A DNA stretch of 64,000 bases. Source: Natrinema halophilum. Lineage in GTDB: Archaea > Halobacteriota > Halobacteria > Halobacteriales > Natrialbaceae. The DNA lies in contig NZ_CP058601.1 in assembly GCF_013402815.2 (NCBI RefSeq), positions 3,472,001 to 3,536,000 on the forward strand, given 5' to 3'. The notes under the pieces were generated by a model. The model saw only the letters and a list, made by a program, of their open reading frames with translations, ran no database searches and was not told the origin of the DNA. The translations under genes and the position numbers were made by a program. Shown piece after piece: positions 25,931-32,975 of the stretch (position 1 is its first letter; each line of letters opens with the position of its first letter).

Positions 25931-27346
25931 ATGACATCATCACCGACCGACAGTACCGAACGAATCGATCCGATCCGACTCGTCTGCCTCGTCGCCCTCG
26001 TGGCGAGCCACGGACTCGTTCGCCTGGCAGAACGCTACCTCCCCGAGTTCCTGTCCGCTCTCGGCTACGGGCCGATCGTCGTCGGATCGCTGGTGACGCT
26101 CGGTATGGGCGTTGCCGTGGTCGCATCAGATCGTTCGGACAACGTGTCCAACGACATGGCAACGACTCTCGAGACGACGGCGACCGTTGTGTTGTCGACG
26201 GCGCTCGCCGCCGTCGGCCTGTTCGCCTGGGCGGGGTCCCCGACGCTCGATACGCTGCTCGGGACACCTCTTTCGGCGCTTGGGTGGCTCGCCACTGGCG
26301 TCGTCCTCCTCCAGGCCTGGTACGTCGGCGGTCCCGGCCGACACCTGTGGCCGATCGATACGCGTGCCACCGCACAGACCTCTGGCCTCTCGAGCGCGCC
26401 AGCTGACGAATCCGACGGCGGCGACCGATCGGCTCGACGAACAGCCACTATCGACCGTCGAACCCGGACCGTCGTCGGTGCGCTCGGAGTCGCCGCCGCG
26501 GCCGTGTTCGCGACGGCGGCTGTCGCGAGCGCCGACACCGTCGGTGCCGGGTTCGCACTGATCGCCGCCACCGGCGCTGCCGTCGCCCTCGTCGGTGCGG
26601 TCGCGCTCGGAACCGTTCGCGATCGCTCGCCACTGCTCGGTGATCGGCTGCGAAGCGGCGGAGGAACGAACGACGAGCGGACCAACGACGGCGGAGCGAA
26701 CGACGCGTCGCTCGACGCCGACTCTTCGCTTACGGCCTTCCGGGACGCCGTCTCGAGGGTACCCGACCGCCGACGCTGGGCGGTCATCGGCGATGCGCTC
26801 GTCCGGGTCGCGACCGCAGGGATCGCGCCGTTTCTGATCCTTTTGGTCGTCGAGTACCGGGCGATTGCGCTTTCGGTCGGCGGTCTCTCGCTCGCGCCGG
26901 CCGCCGTCTTCGGGTTGTTCGTTCTCACGGAGGCTGGCGGTGCGGTCTTCGGTGCGATAGGGGCCCCTGCGCTCATCGATCACCTCGATCGGCGAGCGCT
27001 CCTCGCCGCCGGGCTCGCAGGTATTTCGTTGCTTCCGATGGCGATCATCGCCGCGCCGCCGCAGGCCGGCGTCGTCGCTGGCCTCTTCGGTCTCCTCGGC
27101 TGTCGCACCGCGATCGAGCCGCTCCGACCGACGGTCGGGACGAGCACTCGAGCGAGCCCCGTCCCCGGCTCGCGGCTCCCTGAGGAGATCCGGACGGCCG
27201 TCCGAATAGCCATCGTGCCCGCGCCGCTGGTCGGGGGGATCCTGTACGCGATCGATCCGCTCGTGGCGTTTACCGCCGCGACGACGGTCGGGCTGCTCGG
27301 CGTCCGCGAATTGGGACGTGCGTTCACCTTCGGTCGTCACCGATGA
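25931..27346 (+). CDS. MFS-like membrane transporter
   Basis: 471 aa. About ten hydrophobic segments, with a long polar central loop (residues 145-185) and another near 245-275. It carries some MFS-like features (e.g. the RLAERYLPEFLSALGYGP start and the LIDHLDRRALLAAGLAGISLLPMAII motif). The first transmembrane half is divergent. It is coupled by ATGA to the oxidase subunit, suggesting a joint role, perhaps in cofactor supply or assembly (inference). Confidence 0.72.
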   Translation: MTSSPTDSTERIDPIRLVCLVALVASHGLVRLAERYLPEFLSALGYGPIVVGSLVTLGMGVAVVASDRSDNVSNDMATTLETTATVVLSTALAAVGLFAWAGSPTLDTLLGTPLSALGWLATGVVLLQAWYVGGPGRHLWPIDTRATAQTSGLSSAPADESDGGDRSARRTATIDRRTRTVVGALGVAAAAVFATAAVASADTVGAGFALIAATGAAVALVGAVALGTVRDRSPLLGDRLRSGGGTNDERTNDGGANDASLDADSSLTAFRDAVSRVPDRRRWAVIGDALVRVATAGIAPFLILLVVEYRAIALSVGGLSLAPAAVFGLFVLTEAGGAVFGAIGAPALIDHLDRRALLAAGLAGISLLPMAIIAAPPQAGVVAGLFGLLGCRTAIEPLRPTVGTSTRASPVPGSRLPEEIRTAVRIAIVPAPLVGGILYAIDPLVAFTAATTVGLLGVRELGRAFTFGRHR

Positions 27347-28884
27347 CGAGACCATCGACGCCCGGACGCGCGCTCGAGGGCACTCGGAACTCGCTCGACG
27401 GACTCTCGAGCGTCGACCATCGACGGCTCGGGCGCTGGCACCTCGGTCTCGCGCTGGTGATGGGGCTGTGGGGCGGCCTCGACGCCCTGTCCCTTCGAAC
27501 GGCCCTCGTGACGCCGGGACTGAACCGCTGGTCGGCAGAAACCTACAACGCCTTTTTTACGACCCACGGACTGACGATGTTGTTTCTGTTCGTGTTGCCG
27601 GCGATCTGGGGATTCGCGTACGCCGCCGTTCCTCCGCTGATCGAGGCCGAGAGAACCGCATTTCCGCGACTCGGCGTCTGGGCGTTCTGGCTGCAAGTGC
27701 CGGCGGCGCTCTCGATCCGTGCGGGGACGATCGGCGGCATTCTCGGACTGGCCGGGCTCGAACCGATCGCGAGCGGGTGGACGTTGTACCCGCCACTGAG
27801 CGTACTATCGCCGAATCCCGCCGTCGACGCCGTCCTCGTCGGACTCGTCCTCGTTGCCGTCGGGACGACGGCGACGGCCGGCAATCTCGTCGCTACGATC
27901 CTGCGCAGCCGCCGGATTCGGTGGCTCGACGTGGACACGTTCACCTGGACGGTGCTGACGGCCGGCGCGATGGCGATCGTCGCCTTCCCGGTTCTGGCAG
28001 GTACGGTCGCGCTGATGGTTGCCGACCGTTCGCTGGGAACCGCGTTCGTCATCAGCGGCGGCGGGCCGCTGGTCTGGCAGCACCTGTTCTGGTTCTTCGC
28101 CCACCCGCTGGTGTACATCCTGGTGTTGCCGCCGATGGGAATCGTCAGTCACGTCCTCCCGCGCTTCGCCGGTCGGCGGCTGTTCGGCCGCCGGTCGTCG
28201 GTCTACTCGACGCTCGCGATCGGCGTCGTCTCCTTTACCGTCTGGGCTCACCACATGTTCGTGACAGGTATGAGTCCAGCCGTGCGGACGGTCTTCATGT
28301 TCACCACGCTGGCGGTGGCCGTTCCGAGTTCGGCGAAGCTCTGCAATTGGCTCGGAACGCTGTGGGGCGGGTCGATCCGTTACACCGCACCGATGATCGC
28401 CGCCGTCGCCGCCGTCGGTTTCTTCGTCGTTGGCGGGGTCACGGGCGTCTTCCTCGCCGTCGTCCCGATCAACGCACAGTACACCGGGACCTACTACGTC
28501 GTCGCCCACTTCCATCTGCTGCTCGCCGGGTTCGTCGGCCTCGCTCTCGTCGCCGGCGCTTACTACTGGTTCCCGCTGCTTTCCGGCCGTCGACTCGAGC
28601 CGGACCTCGCTCGGCTGCACGGGTGGCTGACGATCGTCGGCGTCGCGGTGACCTTCGGCGCGCTGTTGCTCGTCGGACTCGCCGTGCTTCCCCGACGTAT
28701 TGCGACGTATCCGCCAGCGTACGCGCCGCTCCACCAACTTGCGACCGTCGGCGCCTACGTGATCGCAGCCGGCCAGCTGGTTTTCCTCGTTAACCTCGGC
28801 CGCTCGCTGTTGGTTTGCGATCCCGTTCCCGCCGATCCGTGGGACCTCGAGGACGGTCCGTCACACACACGCGAATGGCGGTAG
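27343..28884 (+). CDS. Heme-copper oxidase subunit I
   Basis: 513 aa. All metal ligands are present: low-spin heme His75 and His391, high-spin heme His389, CuB His254, His303 and His304, and the cross-linked Tyr258 in HPLVY. The usual proton-channel Glu of HPEVY is Leu256, as in B-type (ba3-like) oxidases, which use a K-channel analogue only. No subunit II or III gene is adjacent; its overlap with the MFS-like gene (ATGA) is unusual. Terminal electron acceptor oxygen is assumed from family. Confidence 0.92.
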   Translation: MTRPSTPGRALEGTRNSLDGLSSVDHRRLGRWHLGLALVMGLWGGLDALSLRTALVTPGLNRWSAETYNAFFTTHGLTMLFLFVLPAIWGFAYAAVPPLIEAERTAFPRLGVWAFWLQVPAALSIRAGTIGGILGLAGLEPIASGWTLYPPLSVLSPNPAVDAVLVGLVLVAVGTTATAGNLVATILRSRRIRWLDVDTFTWTVLTAGAMAIVAFPVLAGTVALMVADRSLGTAFVISGGGPLVWQHLFWFFAHPLVYILVLPPMGIVSHVLPRFAGRRLFGRRSSVYSTLAIGVVSFTVWAHHMFVTGMSPAVRTVFMFTTLAVAVPSSAKLCNWLGTLWGGSIRYTAPMIAAVAAVGFFVVGGVTGVFLAVVPINAQYTGTYYVVAHFHLLLAGFVGLALVAGAYYWFPLLSGRRLEPDLARLHGWLTIVGVAVTFGALLLVGLAVLPRRIATYPPAYAPLHQLATVGAYVIAAGQLVFLVNLGRSLLVCDPVPADPWDLEDGPSHTREWR

Positions 28885-28988
28885 AGTCCGGCGTGCAGTC
28901 CTGCCGGGCTCACCGCCCGCGTCGCCATCGGATCGTACCTCGAGCGACCGATCGGCCGTTCGAAATCCGATCGATCAGCCGTCCGGGT

Positions 28989-29052
28989 TTCGACGTCCCG
29001 TTTCTCGAACCCCGTTCGACGTCCCGTTTCTCGAACCCCGTTCGACGACTCG
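28989..29052. repeat. 26-bp tandem duplication in intergenic DNA
   Basis: A 26-bp unit starting TTCGACGTCCCGTTTCTCG is repeated exactly at 28989-29014 and 29015-29040 and begins a third time at 29041. It lies in the 234-nt gap between the oxidase and the 108-aa membrane protein. No gene function is suggested. Confidence 0.9.
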
Positions 29053-29118
29053 TACCGACACCCGACCACCGCAGTTGCGTGCAATCCGACCACCTTCGTA
29101 ACACTCTAAATTACCACT

Positions 29119-29445
29119 ATGTCGACCACAACAAGTACCGATGTCGCACTGATGCTCGTCCAACTGATCGCGATAACGATCCCGTCGACCGTCGTCCTGA
29201 TCAAACAGCTCCGACAATCGGATAATCTCGAGTGGCGGTTCCGGAGGCTAAGCTTCGGACTCGTCGCGTCGTGTATCGCGCTGTTGCTCACGGCGGCGAT
29301 TTCAGTCCTCTCGTATTTCATCGCGGGATTGAACCTACCAAACGCCCTCTATGCGGGACTCGTGCTCGTGATCATCGGCCTGCTTCCCCTGGGTGCGTTC
29401 ATCGCCGTCCTCTACCGTGAACATCGGAAAGAATACGGCCCCTGA
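29119..29445 (+). CDS. 108-aa membrane protein
   Basis: Three membrane segments (LMLVQLIAITIPSTVVLI, LVASCIALLLTAAISVLSYFI, LYAGLVLVIIGLLPLGAFIAVLY) joined by a basic loop RQSDNLEWRFRRL. C-terminus ends charged in REHRKEYGP. No recognised family. Confidence 0.72.
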   Translation: MSTTTSTDVALMLVQLIAITIPSTVVLIKQLRQSDNLEWRFRRLSFGLVASCIALLLTAAISVLSYFIAGLNLPNALYAGLVLVIIGLLPLGAFIAVLYREHRKEYGP

Positions 29446-29453
29446 CCCCGCTT

Positions 29454-29500
29454 GCTACGCCCGGATCCAGGCCGGCTGCGGGTTCGATCCCCGCGCGTAG
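29454..29500 (+). other. tRNA-like hairpin, perhaps a tRNA fragment
   Basis: GCTACGC pairs with GCGTAGT, and inside lies GCGGG-TTCGATC-CCCGC, a perfect T-arm. Only about 17 nt separate the 5' stem and the T-arm, so D and anticodon arms are absent. It could be a degraded tRNA or attachment-site scar, or a leader hairpin of the following PadR gene. A second hairpin (CGGCG..CGCCG) follows at about 29505-29520. Confidence 0.35.
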
Positions 29501-29531
29501 TTTCGGCGGCCTCGCCGCCGAGGACGAACCG

Positions 29532-29921
29532 ATGTCCAATCACACCCCCACGAACACGAACTGCAGTGATGAACCGGCCACCGACGACGGCGAGAAATCG
29601 GACTCTGACGACATCTCGGAACCTCGCCCGTTGACGAACCTGACCGGCTTCAAGCGCGACCAACTGTTCGTCATCCGAATGCTCGCGGACCGCAACCCCC
29701 ACGGCCTCGTTATCAAGGACAAACTCGACTGCTATTACGACGAGGAGATCAACCAGGGACGGCTCTACCAGAACCTGGGCGAACTCGTCGACGAAGGGTA
29801 CGTCGAGAAGCATCCCCTCGACGGCCGAACTAACGCCTACAGGCCGAGTACGCGCGCGAACAGGCGCCTCGAGGAACACTACGAGTGGGAGCGACGCTGC
29901 CTCTTTTGCGATCTCCCATAG
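29532..29921 (+). CDS. PadR-family regulator with acidic N-terminal extension
   Basis: 129 aa. Residues 1-33 are polar and acidic. Then LTNLTGFKRDQLFVIRMLAD, GRLYQNLGELVDEGYVEKHPLDGRTNAYRPS form the winged helix. A terminal CLFC pair is unusual for this family and might sense metal or redox state (inference). Paralogue of 2385-2660. Preceded by the tRNA-like hairpin. Confidence 0.88.
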   Translation: MSNHTPTNTNCSDEPATDDGEKSDSDDISEPRPLTNLTGFKRDQLFVIRMLADRNPHGLVIKDKLDCYYDEEINQGRLYQNLGELVDEGYVEKHPLDGRTNAYRPSTRANRRLEEHYEWERRCLFCDLP

Positions 29922-30073
29922 GCGTGATTCGTCCCCGGTCGCGTTCGGACGCGGACGAGAACGACTCGCGCCGTACCGACCCCGGCTGTGGTGACAGGAC
30001 GAATCGCCGTCGTGATCGGTCGAATTGAACCAGCCGATCGGACAGTCTGATCAACGTGTGCTGACAGATACGT

Positions 30074-31357
30074 ATGACTACATTTAACGACTCCACTACT
30101 GACGAACCCAGTCGAACAGATCCAGATCTTGACGCCCCGTGGACGTACGCGACAGCCGCTGCGCGCCGTCTCGGGGTTCCCGACGATATCGAACAACGAC
30201 TCTTGTATCCCACGCACCGACAGCGGATCACGGTGCCGTTCGAACGCGATGACGGGTCGCGGGGCGTCTGCGAAGGGTATCGCGTCCGCCACGACGCCGT
30301 TCGCGGCCGCTACCTCGGCCCTCATCGGTACGACCTTTCGCTGACCGGTAACGACTGCGCCGGGCTCGCGGCCGCGACGACGGTTAGCGCGGCGATCGCG
30401 GACGTCCCGTTCGGCGGCGCAGCGGGCGGCATCGCCGTCGACCCGACGACGCTCTCGAGGGACGAACGCGTCAGTCTCACCCGGTCGTATGCGAGTCGCA
30501 TCAACGGACTCGGTCCGGAAGACGACGTCCTCTTCCCCGGCGTCGGAACCGACGAGCGCACCATGGCCCAGATCGCCGATGCGGTCTCGGATCGCGTCGA
30601 CAGGCCTCAGAACGCGGCCGTCGCAGGGAAACCGCCAGCGCTCGGCGGCCATCGAGAGATCACTCGAGCCGCCGGACACAGCGTCGCCCACGTCACACAG
30701 GACGTACTGGAAACGGATCTCGACCGACCGCTTTCTGACGCGACGGTCGCCATCTACGGAACCGGCCAACTCGGCGCGACGACCGCCCGATTGCTCGAGT
30801 TCTGGGGCGCCACCGTCATCGCGATGTGCAACGATCAGGCCGGGCTCGCGGCACCCGAAAGCGAAAACGGCCTCGACACCGATCTGGCTCCCAGCTACCT
30901 CGAACGACCGGGGGCACTCTCGGCGTACGACGACGGCACGACGACCGGAACCGAGAACGTTCTCGAGCAGGACGTCGACGTGCTGATTCTCGCTGCGCCC
31001 GCAACGGCGGTGACCGCCGAAAACGCCGACGAGATCCAGGCCGATCTCGTCGTCGAGGGTGCCACCGGAAGCGTGACTCCCGGTGGCCAGAGCGTCCTCG
31101 CCGAACGGGACAGCACGGTCGTTCCCGACGTGTTAGCGGCAGTCGGCCGACCGATCGCAGCCCACCTCGAGTGGGTCGAAAGCCTCGGACGCGACCAGAT
31201 GAGCGATGCGCGCGTGACCAACGAGTTCGGCTACGCGCTCACCGACGCTGTCGACGACGTGAGAGACCGCCGCGAGCGATGTTCGCTGAGTTGGCGCGAA
31301 GCAGCCTACAGCGTGGGCCTCTCCCGGGTCGCGGCGGCGTACGAGGTGGTTCGATGA
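30074..31357 (+). CDS. Glutamate-dehydrogenase-like protein lacking catalytic residues
   Basis: 427 aa with the two-domain Glu/Leu/Phe/Val dehydrogenase architecture. The Rossmann part is intact (ATVAIYGTGQLGATTARLLE). By manual alignment the substrate lysines and Asp are replaced: K89 by Leu81, K113 by Ser105, K125 by Ala117 (in PFGGAAGGI rather than GGxKGG), and D165 by Gly156 (FPGVGT rather than APDVGT). Deamination seems impossible, so a pseudoenzyme role as an NAD(P)-responsive protein is plausible (inference). Its stop overlaps the start of the next propeller gene. Confidence 0.85.
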   Translation: MTTFNDSTTDEPSRTDPDLDAPWTYATAAARRLGVPDDIEQRLLYPTHRQRITVPFERDDGSRGVCEGYRVRHDAVRGRYLGPHRYDLSLTGNDCAGLAAATTVSAAIADVPFGGAAGGIAVDPTTLSRDERVSLTRSYASRINGLGPEDDVLFPGVGTDERTMAQIADAVSDRVDRPQNAAVAGKPPALGGHREITRAAGHSVAHVTQDVLETDLDRPLSDATVAIYGTGQLGATTARLLEFWGATVIAMCNDQAGLAAPESENGLDTDLAPSYLERPGALSAYDDGTTTGTENVLEQDVDVLILAAPATAVTAENADEIQADLVVEGATGSVTPGGQSVLAERDSTVVPDVLAAVGRPIAAHLEWVESLGRDQMSDARVTNEFGYALTDAVDDVRDRRERCSLSWREAAYSVGLSRVAAAYEVVR

Positions 31358-32739
31358 TCGACCGATTCGACGAGTCGTTGCGGGAGACCGTCGACTGGCT
31401 CAAGCGAGTCATTCCGGCACGCAGGGATGCGGACGATGACGACGAACCGGACGCTGACGATGACGACGAACCGGACGCTGACGATGACGACGAACCGGAT
31501 GCGGATGACGACGAACCGGACGCTGACGATGACGACGGACCGGATGCGGATGACGACGGACCGGACGCGGACGACGACACCCCTGCCGAGATCCGCAATC
31601 AATCGGGGTCAGGACCGTCAAGTGACGGCTCGAGCGGGGAGAATGAAACCCGGTCCGACGGCGGCAATCCGGCCGCCGACTCGTCCGACGGCAGAGCCAA
31701 CGGCGAGGCCGAGACGTGGCAGCCGGCCGAGTCGCCAACGTCGCGGACCTTACACGGTGTCGTTCACGGTCAGGACGGTCCCTACGCATGCGGCGAGGGA
31801 GGGCTCTTGCTCCATCGTGGAGCCGACGGATGGCAGATCCTTCTCGAGCGCGGACCTGGCGTCTCCGAGAACACCCTTCGGTCGATCGCGGCGACCGACG
31901 ACGGCTGTCGCGTCTGGTTCGCCGGGGACAGTGGTGCGCTCGGCTATTACGATGTGGCCGACGGTCATCTCAGTGATTACTCCGCGCCGATGGAGAAGAC
32001 GAGTACCTGGGAATCGATCGCCGTTACCGGCCGAACCGGCGAGGAACGCGTTCGTATCGCGAACGGCTCCGGCGAAGTCCTCGACTGCATCATGGACGAC
32101 GACGACTGCCCGGTGTGGGGCGAGGTGGTCGAACCGGGGGGCGGTTCGACGATCCCCGGCCTGACGGCTGGGCCCGACGGGTTCTACGCCGTCGACACCA
32201 GCGGCGGCGCCTATTTCGAACCTCGACCCGACGACCCGCCCGGGGCAGACGCGGCCGACCGCGATCCGAGGCACGGCAAACCGGCGGATACGGAGCCAAC
32301 AGACACCGATCCGTCGGACGAGTGGAAACGTATCGGCGTCAGAAACGCGCAGGTGAACTTCCAGGACGTGTGGGCCGGCGAGCGATCCGTGTTCATCGCC
32401 GGCGCTGATGGAATCGCGTACCGCTACGATCCCCGTTGCGAGAACTGGACGCCGCTGGCCGTCGGCCAGGGTGCCCTCCAGTCGATTCGGTCGACCAGAT
32501 CGAATACGATCGCGGTCGCGACCGGCGGCCGAATCTACCAACGCGACGATAGCGTCCGGTGGCACGAACTGGAGGCGCCCACGGAACAGTCGCTGCTCGG
32601 TCTCGCGCTCGCCCGCTCGAGGGCCGACGTCGACGAGGGGCTGGCAACCACCCCCGTCGACGTCGCCGTCGGATCGGGTGGCGTGATCCTCGAACGCGAT
32701 CGGACGAAATCCTCGGATTCTGGCGGCGTTAAGCCGTGA
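31354..32739 (+). CDS. Asp-rich beta-propeller protein coupled to the dehydrogenase-like protein
   Basis: 461 aa from the ATG at 31354. Residues 1-25 are an amphipathic helix. Residues 26-76 form an Asp/Glu/Pro tract. From about 125, blades share sequence with the lipoprotein at 18962-19936: FAGDSGALGYYDVADGHLSDYSAP against MAGDSGALGLYDV...DFSAPKEK, then GTSTWESIAVTG. There is no signal peptide, so this copy appears cytosolic, unlike its paralogue. The coupling (ATGA) predicts a complex with the dehydrogenase-like protein. Confidence 0.82.
   Translation: MIDRFDESLRETVDWLKRVIPARRDADDDDEPDADDDDEPDADDDDEPDADDDEPDADDDDGPDADDDGPDADDDTPAEIRNQSGSGPSSDGSSGENETRSDGGNPAADSSDGRANGEAETWQPAESPTSRTLHGVVHGQDGPYACGEGGLLLHRGADGWQILLERGPGVSENTLRSIAATDDGCRVWFAGDSGALGYYDVADGHLSDYSAPMEKTSTWESIAVTGRTGEERVRIANGSGEVLDCIMDDDDCPVWGEVVEPGGGSTIPGLTAGPDGFYAVDTSGGAYFEPRPDDPPGADAADRDPRHGKPADTEPTDTDPSDEWKRIGVRNAQVNFQDVWAGERSVFIAGADGIAYRYDPRCENWTPLAVGQGALQSIRSTRSNTIAVATGGRIYQRDDSVRWHELEAPTEQSLLGLALARSRADVDEGLATTPVDVAVGSGGVILERDRTKSSDSGGVKP
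31429..31581 (+). repeat. Acidic tandem repeat inside the propeller gene
   Basis: About seven imperfect units of 18-24 nt encoding (D)DDDEPDA, shifting to DDDGPDA near the end. Length polymorphism is likely among strains. Confidence 0.9.
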
Positions 32740-32781
32740 ATTCGGCGACTGCTACCGAGTCCCGAGTCTGAGTTCGGTTCC

Positions 32782-32958
32782 CTAACGGCGTCGCTCGTCT
32801 CCGTTCGACTCGCAACCGGCACCGCGCTCGACCGACACGACGTTCGTTTCGAACGAGTAAAGCGACTTTTCGAACGTCGCGGTCAGTTCGGTGTCGGCGA
32901 CGATCCCGATGACCCGAACAGTTTCGTCGCCGCCGTTAGCGCCGCTGTGGGACCTTGT
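32782..32958 (-). pseudogene. Start-less coding-like fragment
   Basis: Between stops at 32959 (in frame) and 32782 the - strand reads 58 codons with strong haloarchaeal codon bias (G/C third positions) and protein-like text: ETVRVIGIVADTELTATFEK, then SLYSFETNVVSVERGAGC. No ATG or GTG is in the stretch. It sits just downstream of acs on the same strand, so it may be a truncated former gene of that operon. Confidence 0.45.
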
Positions 32959-32975
32959 TCACGATACTACCGCTG

